Origin: Rudaea sp. 3F27F6
GTDB lineage: Bacteria > Pseudomonadota > Gammaproteobacteria > Xanthomonadales > Rhodanobacteraceae
Length of the DNA stretch: 64,000 bases
Assembly: GCF_005503555.1 (NCBI RefSeq)
Contig: NZ_SCNG01000005.1
Coordinates: 372,001 to 436,000 of the forward strand
Reading direction: 5' to 3'
Below, one piece after another: positions 17,224 through 27,110 of the stretch. The first letter of the stretch is position 1. Every line of letters begins with the position of its first letter. A program made the translations under genes and the position numbers. Below the pieces are notes generated by a model. That model was not told where the DNA came from. It saw only the letters and a program-made list of their open reading frames with translations, and ran no database searches.

Positions 17224-17645
17224 CGAACGGCGTTGCCCGTGAGTTGCGCGAGCAGTTCCTTGCTGCGCGCGGAGAGCGCGTCGGTCGCGTAAGGCACACG
17301 TTCGCCGACGCCCCAGACCGGCTTCGGCCACGCGGCGTCGCCGGCGTGGCGCGCGACGACGTGCACGTGCAGTTGCGGCACGATGTTGCCGAGCGCGGCG
17401 ACGTTGAGCTTGTCGGGCCGCACGACCGCGCGCAGCGCACGCGAGCAGACCTCTACTTCGTCGAGCAGACGATGCTGCTCGGCGTGCGCCAGATCGATCC
17501 AGTCGCGCGCGCCGTCGCGCCGCGGCACGAGGATCAGCCAAGGGAAACGCGCGTCGTCCATCAGCAGCACGCGTGACAGTTCGAGATCGAGCAGCGGGTG
17601 CGTATCCGCGGCCAGTTGCTTATGCAGCACGAATTCGGCGGTCAT
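17220..17645 (-). CDS. HIT-family nucleotide-binding protein
   Basis: A 141-residue member of the histidine-triad superfamily, which hydrolyse or transfer nucleotidyl groups. The motif reads PQLHVHVVARHAGD, so the first His of the HxHxHxx triad is replaced by Gln, as in several proteobacterial HIT proteins; the two histidines of LHVH remain. The segment DARFPWLILVPRRDGARDW is the usual substrate-pocket strand. It overlaps the dienelactone-hydrolase-like gene upstream and pxpB downstream, both by ATGA, so it is expressed with them. Its link to 5-oxoproline metabolism may be incidental. Confidence 0.88.
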   Translation of the reverse strand: MTAEFVLHKQLAADTHPLLDLELSRVLLMDDARFPWLILVPRRDGARDWIDLAHAEQHRLLDEVEVCSRALRAVVRPDKLNVAALGNIVPQLHVHVVARHAGDAAWPKPVWGVGERVPYATDALSARSKELLAQLTGNAVR

Positions 17646-18346
17646 TGTGCGTCGCCGAGATGGCGGGCGAAGAAGGCGAGTGTGCGTTCAAGCGCGAGCG
17701 CGGCGCTGGCCGCGTCGTAGCTCGATGCGGTCGCATCGCGGTTGAAGGCGTGATCGGCGGGGTAGGTGTAGATTTCGAGTTCGCGCTGCGCAGCCGGCAT
17801 CGTGTCGGCGAAATGCAGTTCGCTGCGATGGCGTGCGATCGCTTCGGGAGGAATCGATTTGTCGCGCTCGCCGAAATGGAAGATCGCCGCTGCGTGCAGC
17901 GGTTCGTGGAGGAAGTTCACATTGCGCGAGCCGTAATAGCTGACCGCGGGCAGGCCGAGACGCATTGCCGACAGCATCGCGACCGTGCCGCCCCAGCAAT
18001 AGCCGACCACGCCGATCTTTCCGCTCGATGCAATCGACGCGGCGGCGCTGGCGACGTCTTCGAGCACGCGCTCGAACGGCGTCGCGGCGACGAGTTCGCG
18101 CGCGCGCGTCCAGCTTGCCGGATCGTAGTCGAGGGCGACGCCGTGTTCGATGTGATCGAAGAACGCCGGCGCGATGGCGACGTAGCCCTGCGCGGCGAAG
18201 CGATCGGCGACGCTGCGCATATGCGCATTGACACCGAAGATTTCCTGCACGACGACGAGGCCGCCCTTGGGCACGCCGTCCGGCCTGGCGACGTAAGCGC
18301 TGATGCACTGCGTGCGCGTGGTGCCGATCTGGATCGTTTCGCCCAT
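17642..18346 (-). CDS. dienelactone hydrolase family protein
   Basis: A 234-residue alpha/beta hydrolase. It shows VVVQEIFGVNAHMRSVADRF (oxyanion region with the conserved E), the nucleophile elbow GVVGYCWGGT with a cysteine nucleophile, FGERDKSIP (acid Asp) and YPADHAFNRD (His), which is the Cys-Asp-His triad of carboxymethylenebutenolidase-type enzymes. No signal peptide, so cytosolic. The natural substrate is unknown; many relatives are not involved in chloroaromatic degradation. It is the first gene of a minus-strand run and overlaps the HIT gene by four bases. Confidence 0.9.
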   Translation of the reverse strand: MGETIQIGTTRTQCISAYVARPDGVPKGGLVVVQEIFGVNAHMRSVADRFAAQGYVAIAPAFFDHIEHGVALDYDPASWTRARELVAATPFERVLEDVASAAASIASSGKIGVVGYCWGGTVAMLSAMRLGLPAVSYYGSRNVNFLHEPLHAAAIFHFGERDKSIPPEAIARHRSELHFADTMPAAQRELEIYTYPADHAFNRDATASSYDAASAALALERTLAFFARHLGDAQ

Positions 18347-18397
18347 CGTCTGTCCTGCTGCCGGTATCGCTGCAGCCTAAATCCCGGACAGGCAAAG

Positions 18398-20536
18398 TCA
18401 AGCGCGCTTGAAGCCCTGCACCTGGTTGCGCCCGGCCTGCTTCGCCGCATAGAGCGCGCGGTCGGCGGCGTCGATGAGTTGGTCGATCGCGTCGGCGTGC
18501 GGCATCCTGCCGAGCATTGCGGCGCCGATGCTGATCGTCGTCGGCGGATCGGTGCCGGCCATGCGTTCGGCGACCGCGCGGCGCAGGCGTTCGGCGAGGC
18601 TGGCGCTGGCGCGCTCGTCGCGATTCGGGAACGCGACGATGAATTCCTCGCCGCCGAAACGGCCGAACAGGCAGTCCTTGCCGAGTTCGTTGCGGATGAT
18701 GCGCGCCGCCTTGATCAGGAAGCGGTCGCCGGCGAGGTGGCCGTAGCGGTCGTTGACCAGTTTGAAGTGATCGAAGTCGATCAGCAGCACGGTCAGGTCG
18801 TGGCGCCGCGATTTGCATTCGGCGAGCAGCTTGGCAAGCTCGCCGAGCATGTGCGAGCGGCTGTGCACGCCGGTCAGCGCGTCGGTGATCGTGGCCTGGT
18901 AGAGCGAGCGGGTCTGGCGTTCGAGCTGGTAGTTGGCCTGGGTCAGCGCCGAGTGCTGTTTGTCGAACAACTCGTTGCGCGCGGCCAGGGTCAGGTTGAG
19001 GCGTTTGAGACGGATCAGCAGGGTGACAAAGGTCGCCAGCATGATCAGCATGGCGGCCAGCGCGGCGATGCCGTAGTAGCGCTCCCAGCGGCCGCGCTCC
19101 AAACGCTCGCCCTGCAGTTCATTGGTGCGTTCGGCGAGTTCGAGCTGCTGTTCACTCTGCTCGCGCACCTTGCGTATCTCGATCGCCGCGAGCAGGCGCG
19201 AGGAACGCACGCCGAGCAGTTCCTCGCGCAGTGCGGCGTAGCGGTGGCCGAAATCGTGTGCGGTGGCCATGTCGTTTTCGGCTTCGGCGAGACGGTCGCG
19301 CAACTGGTAGGCCTGGGCGAGATAGGGTTTGAGGCCGGCGGAATTGAGCCGCGGCGAGACGTCGTCGAGCAGGCGATGCGTCTGCGCGGTATCGCCGTGC
19401 GACAGGGCGATCTCGGCCAGCGACAGTTCGCTGCGCGAGATCAGTTCGCGCTGGTCGATCTCGCGCCCGATCGTGAGCGCCGCGTCGAAATGCGGCGCTG
19501 CCTCGTCGGCACGGCGCAGGCCGAGCAGGGCGCGGCCGACTTCGAGATGCTCGAAGCCGATCGACGGACGATTGCCGAGCGCTTCGCCGATCGCGAGCGC
19601 CTCGCTCGCCGCGCTGAGCGCCGCGGTGTATTCGCGGTCGTCGTTGAGAAAGCCGGCGTAGGAACCTTGCACGGAGGCGTAGAACCCGGGCTGTGCGTAG
19701 CGCGTCGCCGCCTGCACGGCCTTGTTGAAATAGCCCTGCGTGGTCTGCCGGTCGTCGAGTTCGCGGTAGAGCAGGGCGACATTGCGGTAGGCGACGTCGA
19801 GGCGCACGTCGATGCGTTCGCGGATCGCGAGCGCCTGGAGGAAATAGTCGAGACACTGGGCGAATTCGCCGCGATCGCGCGCGACCGTGCCGAGGTTGGT
19901 CAGCGCGGCGGCTTCGCCGGCGCGGTCGCCGAGCTTGCGGCGCAGGGCGAGCGCCTTGGTCTGGTGCTCGAGCGCGGTGTCGACGCGCCCGCGACGGCGG
20001 TCGAGCACGCCCTGATATTCCTCGGCCGCGGCGGCAAGCCGGTCGTCGTGCGCCGACCGGGCGAGTTGGGCCAACTCGTCGCTGATCTGCTGCCCGTGCG
20101 CGTAGTCGCCGTTGGCGAGCACGGTTTCGATGCGCGCGATCAGTGCGGTGCCGTGTGCATGCGTGTCACCCGCAATCAGCGCGTCGTCGCCCATCGACCG
20201 CCATTCGCGGTTCGACAGCTCGTCGGAGGACAGGGCGGCATAGAGGAGGGCGAGGCGGCGCTCGGCCTCGATGCGGCCGCGCAGGCCGGCGATCTGATAG
20301 GCGATGCGCGGCAGCACGTGCAGGGTTTCGTCCATCCCTGCGGCAAGCTGCTTGGCGGTGGTGATCGCCTGCGCGCGCGGAAGCGCCTCGACGGCGCGAG
20401 TGACGTCGGCGGCGAAGAGCGCCGCGGCCGCGAACAGCAGCCGTCCCGTGTTGCCGATCGCGGCAAGCGAGAAGCGCGGCGCGGCGCGGAAACCGGCACG
20501 CCGAATCCAAATTGAGTCCATTCGCAATCGCCCCAT
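18398..20536 (-). CDS. TPR-repeat membrane diguanylate cyclase (GGDEF)
   Basis: A 712-residue sensor-type diguanylate cyclase. An N-terminal hydrophobic stretch (LLFAAAALFAADVTRA, about residues 32-47) is a signal peptide or anchor. Residues 60-430 form tetratricopeptide repeats, for example AEEYQGVLDRRRGRVDTALE and ALTNLGTVARDRGEFAQCLD. A coiled coil leads to a membrane helix (AALAAMLIMLATFVTLLI) and a GGDEF domain with DALTGVHSRSHM, IDFDHFKLVNDRYGH and the active-site FGGEEF. The TPR part is probably periplasmic and the GGDEF cytosolic. A second ATG five codons in (20519-20521) has GGGG upstream and is a possible start. No EAL domain is present. Confidence 0.93.
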   Translation of the reverse strand: MGRLRMDSIWIRRAGFRAAPRFSLAAIGNTGRLLFAAAALFAADVTRAVEALPRAQAITTAKQLAAGMDETLHVLPRIAYQIAGLRGRIEAERRLALLYAALSSDELSNREWRSMGDDALIAGDTHAHGTALIARIETVLANGDYAHGQQISDELAQLARSAHDDRLAAAAEEYQGVLDRRRGRVDTALEHQTKALALRRKLGDRAGEAAALTNLGTVARDRGEFAQCLDYFLQALAIRERIDVRLDVAYRNVALLYRELDDRQTTQGYFNKAVQAATRYAQPGFYASVQGSYAGFLNDDREYTAALSAASEALAIGEALGNRPSIGFEHLEVGRALLGLRRADEAAPHFDAALTIGREIDQRELISRSELSLAEIALSHGDTAQTHRLLDDVSPRLNSAGLKPYLAQAYQLRDRLAEAENDMATAHDFGHRYAALREELLGVRSSRLLAAIEIRKVREQSEQQLELAERTNELQGERLERGRWERYYGIAALAAMLIMLATFVTLLIRLKRLNLTLAARNELFDKQHSALTQANYQLERQTRSLYQATITDALTGVHSRSHMLGELAKLLAECKSRRHDLTVLLIDFDHFKLVNDRYGHLAGDRFLIKAARIIRNELGKDCLFGRFGGEEFIVAFPNRDERASASLAERLRRAVAERMAGTDPPTTISIGAAMLGRMPHADAIDQLIDAADRALYAAKQAGRNQVQGFKRA

Positions 20537-20647
20537 GAGGGTTCCGGAAGCATCAAGCGGGAGAGGCGGAGGCGATCCGATCGCCGTTTTCCGCCCGTGG
20601 CTCGCCTGATGGAACGGATAACCGACCTAGGCGAAAAATTTCCCTAG

Positions 20648-20653
20648 TATAAT
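20648..20653 (+). promoter_or_regulatory. -10 box for rimO
   Basis: Perfect TATAAT 27 bases before the rimO ATG, in the AT-richer gap between the divergent GGDEF and rimO genes. No convincing -35 hexamer stands at 16-18 bases upstream. Confidence 0.6.
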
Positions 20654-20680
20654 CGGTAAATCTCCGTACAGCCAAAAGCC

Positions 20681-22030
20681 ATGCCCGCACGTTCGCAAAA
20701 AGTCGGTTTCGTCAGCCTCGGTTGCCCCAAGGCGCTGGTCGATTCCGAACGCATCCTTACCCAGCTCCGCGTCGAGGGCTACGAGATCGTGCCGAGTTAC
20801 GACGCGGCCGACGTCGTCGTCGTCAACACCTGCGGCTTCATCGACGCCGCGGTGCAGGAATCGCTCGATGCGATCGGCGAAGCGCTCGAAGAAAACGGCA
20901 AGGTCATCGTCACCGGCTGCCTCGGCAAGCGCGCCGAGGTGATCCGCGAAGCGCATCCCGACGTGCTCGCGATCTCGGGCCCGCAGGACTACGCGAGCGT
21001 GATGAACGCTGTGCACGCGCAACTGCCGCCGAAGCACGATCCGCACATCGACCTGCTGCCGGCCAAGCGCAAGCATGCAGCGGCGGACGATGGCATCGGC
21101 ATCAAGTTGACGCCGAAGCACTACGCTTATCTGAAGATTTCCGAGGGCTGCAATCACCGCTGCACCTTCTGCATCATACCGTCGATGCGCGGCGATCTCG
21201 TTTCGCGCCCGGTCGACGAGGTGCTCGTCGAGGCCGAGAAGCTGGTCAAGAGCGGGGTGCGCGAGCTGCTCGTGATCTCGCAGGACACCAGCGCCTACGG
21301 CGTCGATCTCAAGTACGCCGAACGCGAGTGGAAAAGCGGCAAGGTGCGCACGCGCATGACCGAACTCTGCGCCGCGCTCGGCGACCTCGGCGCCTGGGTG
21401 CGCCTGCACTACGTCTATCCGTATCCGCACGTCGACGAAGTGATTGCCTTGATGGCGGACGGCAAGATCCTGCCGTATCTCGACATTCCGTTTCAGCATT
21501 CGAGCCCGCGCATCCTCAAGCTGATGAAGCGCCCGGCGGCGAGTGCGAAGACGTTGGAGCGCGTGCTCGCGTGGCGCAAGGCCTGTCCCGAGATCACCTT
21601 GCGCAGCACCTTCATCGTCGGCTTTCCGGGCGAGACCGATGCCGAGTTCGAGGAGCTGCTCGACTTCCTCGACACGGCCCAGCTCGATCGCGTCGGCGCG
21701 TTCGCGTATTCGCCGGTGGACGGGGCGAAGGCGAACGAACTGCCCGGCGCCGTGCCCGAAGAGGTCAAGCAGGAACGCCTCGAGCGCTTCATGACCAAGC
21801 AGGCGCAGATCAGTGCGGCGCGCTTGCGCAACAAGATCGGCACCACGCTGCAGGCGCTGGTCGATCAGGTCGGCAAGGACGGCGCGATTGCGCGCACCGC
21901 GGCCGACGCGCCCGAGATCGACGGCCTGCTGCACATCGCCGACGGCCACAAGCTCAAGCCGGGACAATTCGTCGATGTCCTCGTCGAGTCGGCCGACGAA
22001 CACGACCTCGGCGGCCGCCTCGCGCGCTGA
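20681..22030 (+). CDS. rimO: ribosomal protein S12 methylthiotransferase
   Basis: Radical-SAM iron-sulfur enzyme that adds a methylthio group to the conserved aspartate of ribosomal protein S12. The 449-residue protein has the N-terminal MTTase domain with cysteines C15 ([12 protein letters not shown]), C51 (NTCGFI) and C80 (TGCLGKR), the radical-SAM cluster GCNHRCTFC (C157, C161, C164) followed by IIPSMRG, and a C-terminal TRAM domain. The PSMRG and IPFQHSS signatures separate RimO from MiaB. The length is typical. It has its own -10 box and is divergent from the GGDEF gene. Confidence 0.97.
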   Translation: MPARSQKVGFVSLGCPKALVDSERILTQLRVEGYEIVPSYDAADVVVVNTCGFIDAAVQESLDAIGEALEENGKVIVTGCLGKRAEVIREAHPDVLAISGPQDYASVMNAVHAQLPPKHDPHIDLLPAKRKHAAADDGIGIKLTPKHYAYLKISEGCNHRCTFCIIPSMRGDLVSRPVDEVLVEAEKLVKSGVRELLVISQDTSAYGVDLKYAEREWKSGKVRTRMTELCAALGDLGAWVRLHYVYPYPHVDEVIALMADGKILPYLDIPFQHSSPRILKLMKRPAASAKTLERVLAWRKACPEITLRSTFIVGFPGETDAEFEELLDFLDTAQLDRVGAFAYSPVDGAKANELPGAVPEEVKQERLERFMTKQAQISAARLRNKIGTTLQALVDQVGKDGAIARTAADAPEIDGLLHIADGHKLKPGQFVDVLVESADEHDLGGRLAR

Positions 22031-22038
22031 TCTGGCCG

Positions 22039-22854
22039 ATGCGTTTCGTCGCGCCGGTGCGCGAAGCGGTCGATCCGCTCGTGTTTTCCCGTCCGCCACT
22101 CGACGCCTGGAGCGAGTATTCCGCTCTGCTGCAGGGGCCGGTCTGGCCGGCGGTGGCGCAGATCGCTTCGGCCGGCGCAAATGCGCAGAGCGCCGGCGAC
22201 GCAGCGATGCCGCAGTTCGCCGAGCAGACGCCGGCACTGCTGCGCGACGGTTTGCACTACGAATCGCGTATCGCCGAACGCGGCCAGGTCGCGACACGCG
22301 CGGAAAACTGGCATGACCTGCTCAATGCGCTGATCTGGCTGCGTTATCCGGCGATCAAATCGGCACTCAATACGCGCCAGGTCGCCGAAATCGCCGTCGT
22401 CGGCGCGAAGCGCCGCAGCCGCGCTCAGTATGCGTTGACTCATTTCGACGAAGCCGGTGTCATCGTGCAGGTCGACGATCCGGCCCTGCTCGGTTTGTGG
22501 GACGCGCACGACTGGCATGGCTTGTTCTGGCGCGAGCGCGAAGCCTGGCGCGACGGGCGTATCCGCATCGACGTGTTCGGTCACGCGCTGCTCGAACATT
22601 CACTCAAGCCCGGTACGCTGCTGGTCGGCAAGGCGCTCGTGGTCGCGCCGTGCACGAATATGCCGCAGCGCCTGGGCGCGGCCATCCGTGCGGGCGCGCT
22701 GCTCAACGACCCACTCGAACTGCGGCCGCTGCCGCTGTCCGGCATCGTCGGTTGGCACGACGGTAATGCGGACGAAGAGTTCTACGCGGCGTCGCCGTGC
22801 TTCCGCTCGCGCCGTGCGGGGCGCAGCTATCCGTCGCTGACCGTCCTGCATTGA
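22039..22854 (+). CDS. DUF3025 domain-containing protein
   Basis: A 271-residue cytosolic protein of the DUF3025 family, of unknown function. Recognisable parts are YESRIAERGQVATRAENWHD, LNALIWLRYPAIKSALN, LTHFDEAGVIVQVDDPALL, WHGLFWRERE and FGHALLEHSLKPG. The motif of conserved His and Asp residues suggests an enzyme, but no reaction is known to me. The ATG at 22039 lies eight bases after the rimO stop, so the two are probably co-transcribed; upstream in-frame codons are inside rimO. Confidence 0.85.
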   Translation: MRFVAPVREAVDPLVFSRPPLDAWSEYSALLQGPVWPAVAQIASAGANAQSAGDAAMPQFAEQTPALLRDGLHYESRIAERGQVATRAENWHDLLNALIWLRYPAIKSALNTRQVAEIAVVGAKRRSRAQYALTHFDEAGVIVQVDDPALLGLWDAHDWHGLFWREREAWRDGRIRIDVFGHALLEHSLKPGTLLVGKALVVAPCTNMPQRLGAAIRAGALLNDPLELRPLPLSGIVGWHDGNADEEFYAASPCFRSRRAGRSYPSLTVLH

Positions 22855-22885
22855 CGCTGCCTGCGCGCACGACACGAAGAAACCG

Positions 22886-23872
22886 ATGAGCCGCACGATC
22901 GCAATGTTGATGTATCCGGGAGGTCAGTCGCTTGACGTGACCGGTCCGATGGAAGTGTTTGCGCTCGCCTGCCGGCAGGCGCTCGAAGAAGAGCCCGGAC
23001 GCGAACCGCCTTACCGCCTGCGTTTCGTCGGTACACAGCGCGGCCCGGTCGGCATGGCCTGCGGCCTCGCGTTGCATGCGGAGTTGGGCTACGCCGAACT
23101 GCCTGCGGACGTCGACACCGTGCTGATCAGCGGCGGCATGGGCGATGCGCTCGACCAAGTGCGTGCCGACGCCGACCTGGTCGCCTGGGTGGCGGCCTCT
23201 TCCGCGCGCGTGCGGCGCATCGGCGCGATCTGCAGCGGTGCCTTGTTGCTCGCCGAGGCCGGCGTTCTCGACGGGCGCCAGGCGACGACGCATTGGCGCG
23301 ACGTCGGCGAATTGCGCAGCCGCTATCCCGGCGTGCGCGTCGTGCCGGATGCGATCTATGTCCAGGACGGCAGCGTTTGGACCTCGGCCGGCATCACCGC
23401 AGGAATGGATCTGGCGCTGGCCATGGTCGCCGCCGACCTCGGCATGCCGCTCGCACTCAAGGTCGCCAAGCGCATGGTCATGATGGTCAAGCGCTCGGGC
23501 GGGCAAACTCAGTTCAGCAATCTGCTCGACGCGCAGCATGCCCCCGATGCGTTCGCCGACCTCGTGCTGTGGCTGCGTGCCGATCTGCGGCGCACGCGCG
23601 ATGTCGATGCCTTGGCCGAGCGCATGCACATGAGCCCGCGCCATTTCCGCCGCCGCTTCGTCACGCTTTTCGCCACGACGCCGCAAAAGTATCTGGAGCA
23701 ATTGCGCGTCGAAGCGGCCAAGAGCCTGCTCGAGAACACGCGCAAAGGACTCAAGCGCATCGCCGACGAATGCGGCTTCACTTCCGAGGAAAGCCTGCGG
23801 CGCGCCTTCGTCCGTCAATGCGGCGTGCGTCCGCTGCAGTATCGCGAGCGCTTCGGCACGGCCACGCCTTAG
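22886..23872 (+). CDS. GlxA-family transcriptional regulator (DJ-1/PfpI + AraC HTH)
   Basis: A 328-residue regulator. Residues 1-200 form a DJ-1/PfpI-type class I glutamine-amidotransferase-like domain (IAMLMYPGGQSLDVTGPMEV, and ICSGALLLAEAGVLDGRQAT with the nucleophile-elbow Cys). Residues 220-325 are an AraC double HTH (MHMSPRHFRRRFVTLF and RIADECGFTSEESLRRAF). The product lacks a signal peptide and acts in the cytosol. It sits 100 bases before an exported protein with the same DJ-1-like domain, so both may respond to the same kind of compound, possibly an amine or amino-acid derivative as in GbdR/ArgR-type relatives. Confidence 0.92.
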   Translation: MSRTIAMLMYPGGQSLDVTGPMEVFALACRQALEEEPGREPPYRLRFVGTQRGPVGMACGLALHAELGYAELPADVDTVLISGGMGDALDQVRADADLVAWVAASSARVRRIGAICSGALLLAEAGVLDGRQATTHWRDVGELRSRYPGVRVVPDAIYVQDGSVWTSAGITAGMDLALAMVAADLGMPLALKVAKRMVMMVKRSGGQTQFSNLLDAQHAPDAFADLVLWLRADLRRTRDVDALAERMHMSPRHFRRRFVTLFATTPQKYLEQLRVEAAKSLLENTRKGLKRIADECGFTSEESLRRAFVRQCGVRPLQYRERFGTATP

Positions 23873-23973
23873 CGGCCGCGATGGCCGAATCTGCGCGCTG
23901 CTTGTCCGCCGCAAAGCCGGCGGATGTGACATCGTAGTTGCGCGCGTTTGTGCGCAAGCCTCAAGGATTTTTC

Positions 23974-24966
23974 ATGTCATTCAGTCGTTTTTGCGCATCG
24001 CTGCTGAGCGTGGCGCTGATGTTCTCGGCGGCCCCAAGCGCGCGCGCGGCGCACGAGGCGCATACCGAACCGAAGATCCAGGTCGGCATCGTTCTCTTCG
24101 ACGGCGTGCAGATCATCGATTTCAGCGGGCCGTACGAAGTGTTCGGTGCAGCCGGGTTCGGCGTGACCACGCTCAGCGTCGACGGCAAGCCGGTGACCAC
24201 GGCGATGGGCCTCAAGGTCACGCCCGATCTCGCGTTCGCCGCGGCGCCTGCGTTCGACGTCCTGCTCGTGCCGGGCGGCGATGTCGGCGACGCGAGCAAG
24301 GACCCGCGCATTCTCGAATTCGTCCGCGCGCGCACGAAAGGCGCGAAAGCGGTGCTCTCGGTGTGCACCGGAGCTGCGATCGCAGCGGCGTCCGGCGTGC
24401 TCGACGGACTCAAGGCGACCACGTTCAAGCCGTATCTGGACAAGTTTGCCAAGGATTTTCCGAAGGTGAATGTGGTCCGCGACGTGCGCTGGGTCGACAA
24501 CGGCACGGTGATTACCGCCGCGGGCCTCGCCTCCGGCATCGACGGCGCCTTGCACGTCGTTGCGCGGCTGCGCGGCGTCGAAGTCGCGCGCAGCACGGCG
24601 GTGCGCCTGGAGTACGACTGGAAGCCCGAAGGCGGTTTCGTGCGCAGCCTGCTCGCAGACCGCTACTTGCCGAATCTCAACGACGTGCGCTGGCCTGCCG
24701 ATGCGAAGTTCGAGGATCGCTACGCCTACGGCGACCGCGATCAGTGGCGCGCACGCATTCTCGTGCGCGCGGCGACGAAGCCGAAAGATCTGTTGGCCCT
24801 GATCGCCGCGAGGATGGAGCAGGCGCCGGGATGGAAGAAGGATGCCGCCGGTGCCGTCTGGCATGCGCAGCAGGAGGGACGGTCCGTGCGTCTGGCCTTC
24901 ACCACGGAAGGCGACGGTGCCGACGGCAAGGGCTACCTGCTCGACGTGGCGCTCGACGCGCAGTGA
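23974..24966 (+). CDS. exported DJ-1/PfpI-family protein
   Basis: A 330-residue protein with a signal peptide (LLSVALMFSAAPSARA, cleavage near residue 25). The mature domain mirrors the sensor domain of the preceding regulator: GIVLFDGVQIIDFSGPYEVF, VLLVPGGDVGDAS, VLSVCTGAAIAAASGVLDG with the nucleophile Cys, and ITAAGLASGIDGALHVV. A C-terminal extension of about 120 residues (from YDWKPEGGF onward) has no family I recognise. AAGGA precedes the ATG at 23974; a TTG at 23938 would place 12 residues before the signal peptide. A periplasmic binding or amidase-like role is possible. Confidence 0.86.
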   Translation: MSFSRFCASLLSVALMFSAAPSARAAHEAHTEPKIQVGIVLFDGVQIIDFSGPYEVFGAAGFGVTTLSVDGKPVTTAMGLKVTPDLAFAAAPAFDVLLVPGGDVGDASKDPRILEFVRARTKGAKAVLSVCTGAAIAAASGVLDGLKATTFKPYLDKFAKDFPKVNVVRDVRWVDNGTVITAAGLASGIDGALHVVARLRGVEVARSTAVRLEYDWKPEGGFVRSLLADRYLPNLNDVRWPADAKFEDRYAYGDRDQWRARILVRAATKPKDLLALIAARMEQAPGWKKDAAGAVWHAQQEGRSVRLAFTTEGDGADGKGYLLDVALDAQ

Positions 24967-24990
24967 TCAGGTTGCGGCTCGATCGTGGCG

Positions 24991-25518
24991 TTACGGACGG
25001 CGCGTGCGCGCGTCGTCCGGCGCATCGTAGCCGACCGCGGTGACGACGTAGCGCCGACTGCCCGACGGTAGCGGCGCTTCGAATTCGTCGTCGACGCGTT
25101 TCTTCAGCGCTGCGCGCGCGAGCGGCGAATCGATGCTGATCCAGCCGAGCGTCGCATCGGTCTCGTCGGGGCCGACGATGCGCAGGTGCTGGGTGCGGCC
25201 GTCGTCGTCTTCGACCGCGAACCAGGCGCCGAAATAGATCGCGCCGCAGTCGCCGGGTTTCTCCGCGGCGATTTTGAGTTCGGGCAGGCGCTTCGATAGA
25301 TAGCGCACGCGCCGGTCGATCTCGCCGAGCTGTTTCTTGCGGTAGGTATATTCGGCATTCTCCGAGCGGTCGCCTTCGGCCGCGGCCGCGGCGAGCGCCT
25401 TGACCACCTCGGGCCGGCGTACGCGCCAGAGTTCGTCGAGCTCGGCCTTGAGCCTGGCCTGTCCTTCGGCGGTGATGATCGCGGTCGAAGCAGCTTGCGC
25501 CGGACGCCAGCGGCTCAT
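24991..25518 (-). CDS. greB: transcript cleavage factor GreB
   Basis: Rescues backtracked RNA polymerase by stimulating cleavage of the nascent RNA end. The 175-residue protein has the N-terminal coiled-coil with two acidic residues at the tip ([21 protein letters not shown] and E), followed by the FKBP-like C-terminal domain ([26 protein letters not shown]). SPLARALLKK-type ending is typical of Gre factors; [10 protein letters not shown] favours GreB over GreA. A 10-residue tail [10 protein letters not shown] precedes the first conserved residues. It is convergent with the exported DJ-1 gene, 24 bases away. Confidence 0.93.
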   Translation of the reverse strand: MSRWRPAQAASTAIITAEGQARLKAELDELWRVRRPEVVKALAAAAAEGDRSENAEYTYRKKQLGEIDRRVRYLSKRLPELKIAAEKPGDCGAIYFGAWFAVEDDDGRTQHLRIVGPDETDATLGWISIDSPLARAALKKRVDDEFEAPLPSGSRRYVVTAVGYDAPDDARTRRP

Positions 25519-25586
25519 GTCGCGATCGCCAAAGCAGAAAGGACCAGGCGCGCACGCACACGCATTGGCGCAAGAAGCGGCATGAG

Positions 25587-27110
25587 CTATTTCTTCAGCA
25601 GCGAGCCGAGCACGCCGCGCACGAGCGCGGTGCCGAGGCGGCTGCTGCCGCTGCGGATCGCCGACTTCGCCATCGTCTCGATCATGCCTTGGCGGCGGCC
25701 GCTGCCGAGCAGGGCGTCGCTGATCGCCTTGCCCCAGCCCGAGCCGGCAGATTGTTGCGCGCCGCCTTTGCCGGCCGCATCGCCTGCGCCGGGCGTCGCA
25801 ACCGTATTGCCCGCTCGTTGAGTCAGAATCTCGAAAGCCGATTCGCGGTCGACCGGCGTGTCGTACTTTCCGCCGACCGGCGAGCGCGAGCGGATCGTCG
25901 CGCGTTCGGCGTCGGTGATCGTGCCGATGCGGCAGCACGGCGGCACGACCAGCGCGCGCTCGACCGGCAGCGGCACGCCGCCTTCCTGCAGAGTCGAGAC
26001 CAATGCTTCGCCGACGCCGAGCTGGGTGATGACCTGGGCGACATCGCCGACCGCCGGATTCGGCGCGAAGGTTTGCGCGGCCGCGTTGACCGCTTTCTGG
26101 TCGCGCGGCGTGAACGCGCGCAGCGCGTGCTGCACGCGGTTACCGAGCTGGCCGAGGATCACGTCGGGCGCGTCGTCGGGATTCTGCGAGCAAAAGTACA
26201 CGCCGACGCCTTTCGAGCGGATCAGGCGCACGACCTGCTCGACGCGCTTCTGCAGCGCGGGCGGGCAGTCGTCGAATAGCAGATGCGCTTCGTCGAAAAA
26301 GAACACGAGCTTGGGCACGTCGAGGTCGCCGACTTCGGGCAGTTTCTCGAACAATTCGGAAAGCAGCCAGAGCAGGAAGGTCGAATACAGCATCGGCTTG
26401 AGGATCAACTGATCCGCGGCGAGGACGTTGACCACGCCGCGTCCCGACATGTCCTGGCGCATGAAGTCGGCGAGATCGAGTGCGGGCTCGCCGAAGAACT
26501 GGTCGCCGCCCGCGTTTTCGAGCTGCAGCAGCGAGCGCTGGATCGCCGCGATCGAGGTCGGGCTGATCAGGCCGTATTGTGCCGAGAGATCCTTCGTGTT
26601 GTCCTTCTCGGCGGCGAAGCTCAGCATCGCGCGCAGATCCTTGAGGTCGAGCAGCAGCCAGCCGTGGTCGTCCGCGGCCTTGAAAATGATTTCGAGCACG
26701 CCCGACTGCACGTCGTTGAGTTCGAGCAGACGCGAGAACAGGTTCGGGCCCATCTCGGACACGGTTGCGCGCACCGGGTGGCCGAGCTTGCCGTAGATGT
26801 CCCAGAAGATCACCGGGTTCGCGCTCGGCACGAAGTCGGTGATTCCGAGTTTTTCCAGGCGCGGTTTGAGCTTGTCGCCGACGACCGCAGCCTGCGAGAG
26901 GCCGGCGAGATCGCCTTTCACGTCGGCAAGGAACACCGGCACGCCGAGCTTGGAGAAACCTTCGGCCATCACCATGAGCGACACCGATTTGCCGGTACCG
27001 GTGGCGCCGGCGATCATGCCGTGGCGGTTGCCGTACCTGGCGCGCAGAAAGATGTCCGGCGTCTTGCTGCCGGGCAACTGGCTCTTGCCGAGAAGAATAT
27101 CGTTTGCCAT
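25587..27110 (-). CDS. HerA-like ATPase (DUF853 family, YjgR-type)
   Basis: A 507-residue P-loop NTPase of the HerA/FtsK clade. It has Walker A GATGTGKS (residues 35-42) preceded by [25 protein letters not shown], the Walker [16 protein letters not shown] and an arginine-rich sensor region [20 protein letters not shown] Gly/Ala-rich linker (about residues 440-460) leads to a basic C-terminus. E. coli YjgR belongs to this family and its role is not established; DNA or protein translocation is inferred from fold. It is divergent from the TlpA-like gene. Confidence 0.92.
   Translation of the reverse strand: MANDILLGKSQLPGSKTPDIFLRARYGNRHGMIAGATGTGKSVSLMVMAEGFSKLGVPVFLADVKGDLAGLSQAAVVGDKLKPRLEKLGITDFVPSANPVIFWDIYGKLGHPVRATVSEMGPNLFSRLLELNDVQSGVLEIIFKAADDHGWLLLDLKDLRAMLSFAAEKDNTKDLSAQYGLISPTSIAAIQRSLLQLENAGGDQFFGEPALDLADFMRQDMSGRGVVNVLAADQLILKPMLYSTFLLWLLSELFEKLPEVGDLDVPKLVFFFDEAHLLFDDCPPALQKRVEQVVRLIRSKGVGVYFCSQNPDDAPDVILGQLGNRVQHALRAFTPRDQKAVNAAAQTFAPNPAVGDVAQVITQLGVGEALVSTLQEGGVPLPVERALVVPPCCRIGTITDAERATIRSRSPVGGKYDTPVDRESAFEILTQRAGNTVATPGAGDAAGKGGAQQSAGSGWGKAISDALLGSGRRQGMIETMAKSAIRSGSSRLGTALVRGVLGSLLKK

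Noticed and set aside
17573..20515. 980-codon open frame on the plus strand
   Set aside because: It runs antisense through the DLH and GGDEF genes, which have clear domains. In GC-rich DNA the frame opposite a coding frame is often open; its translation is Arg/Val/Asp-biased with no motifs.
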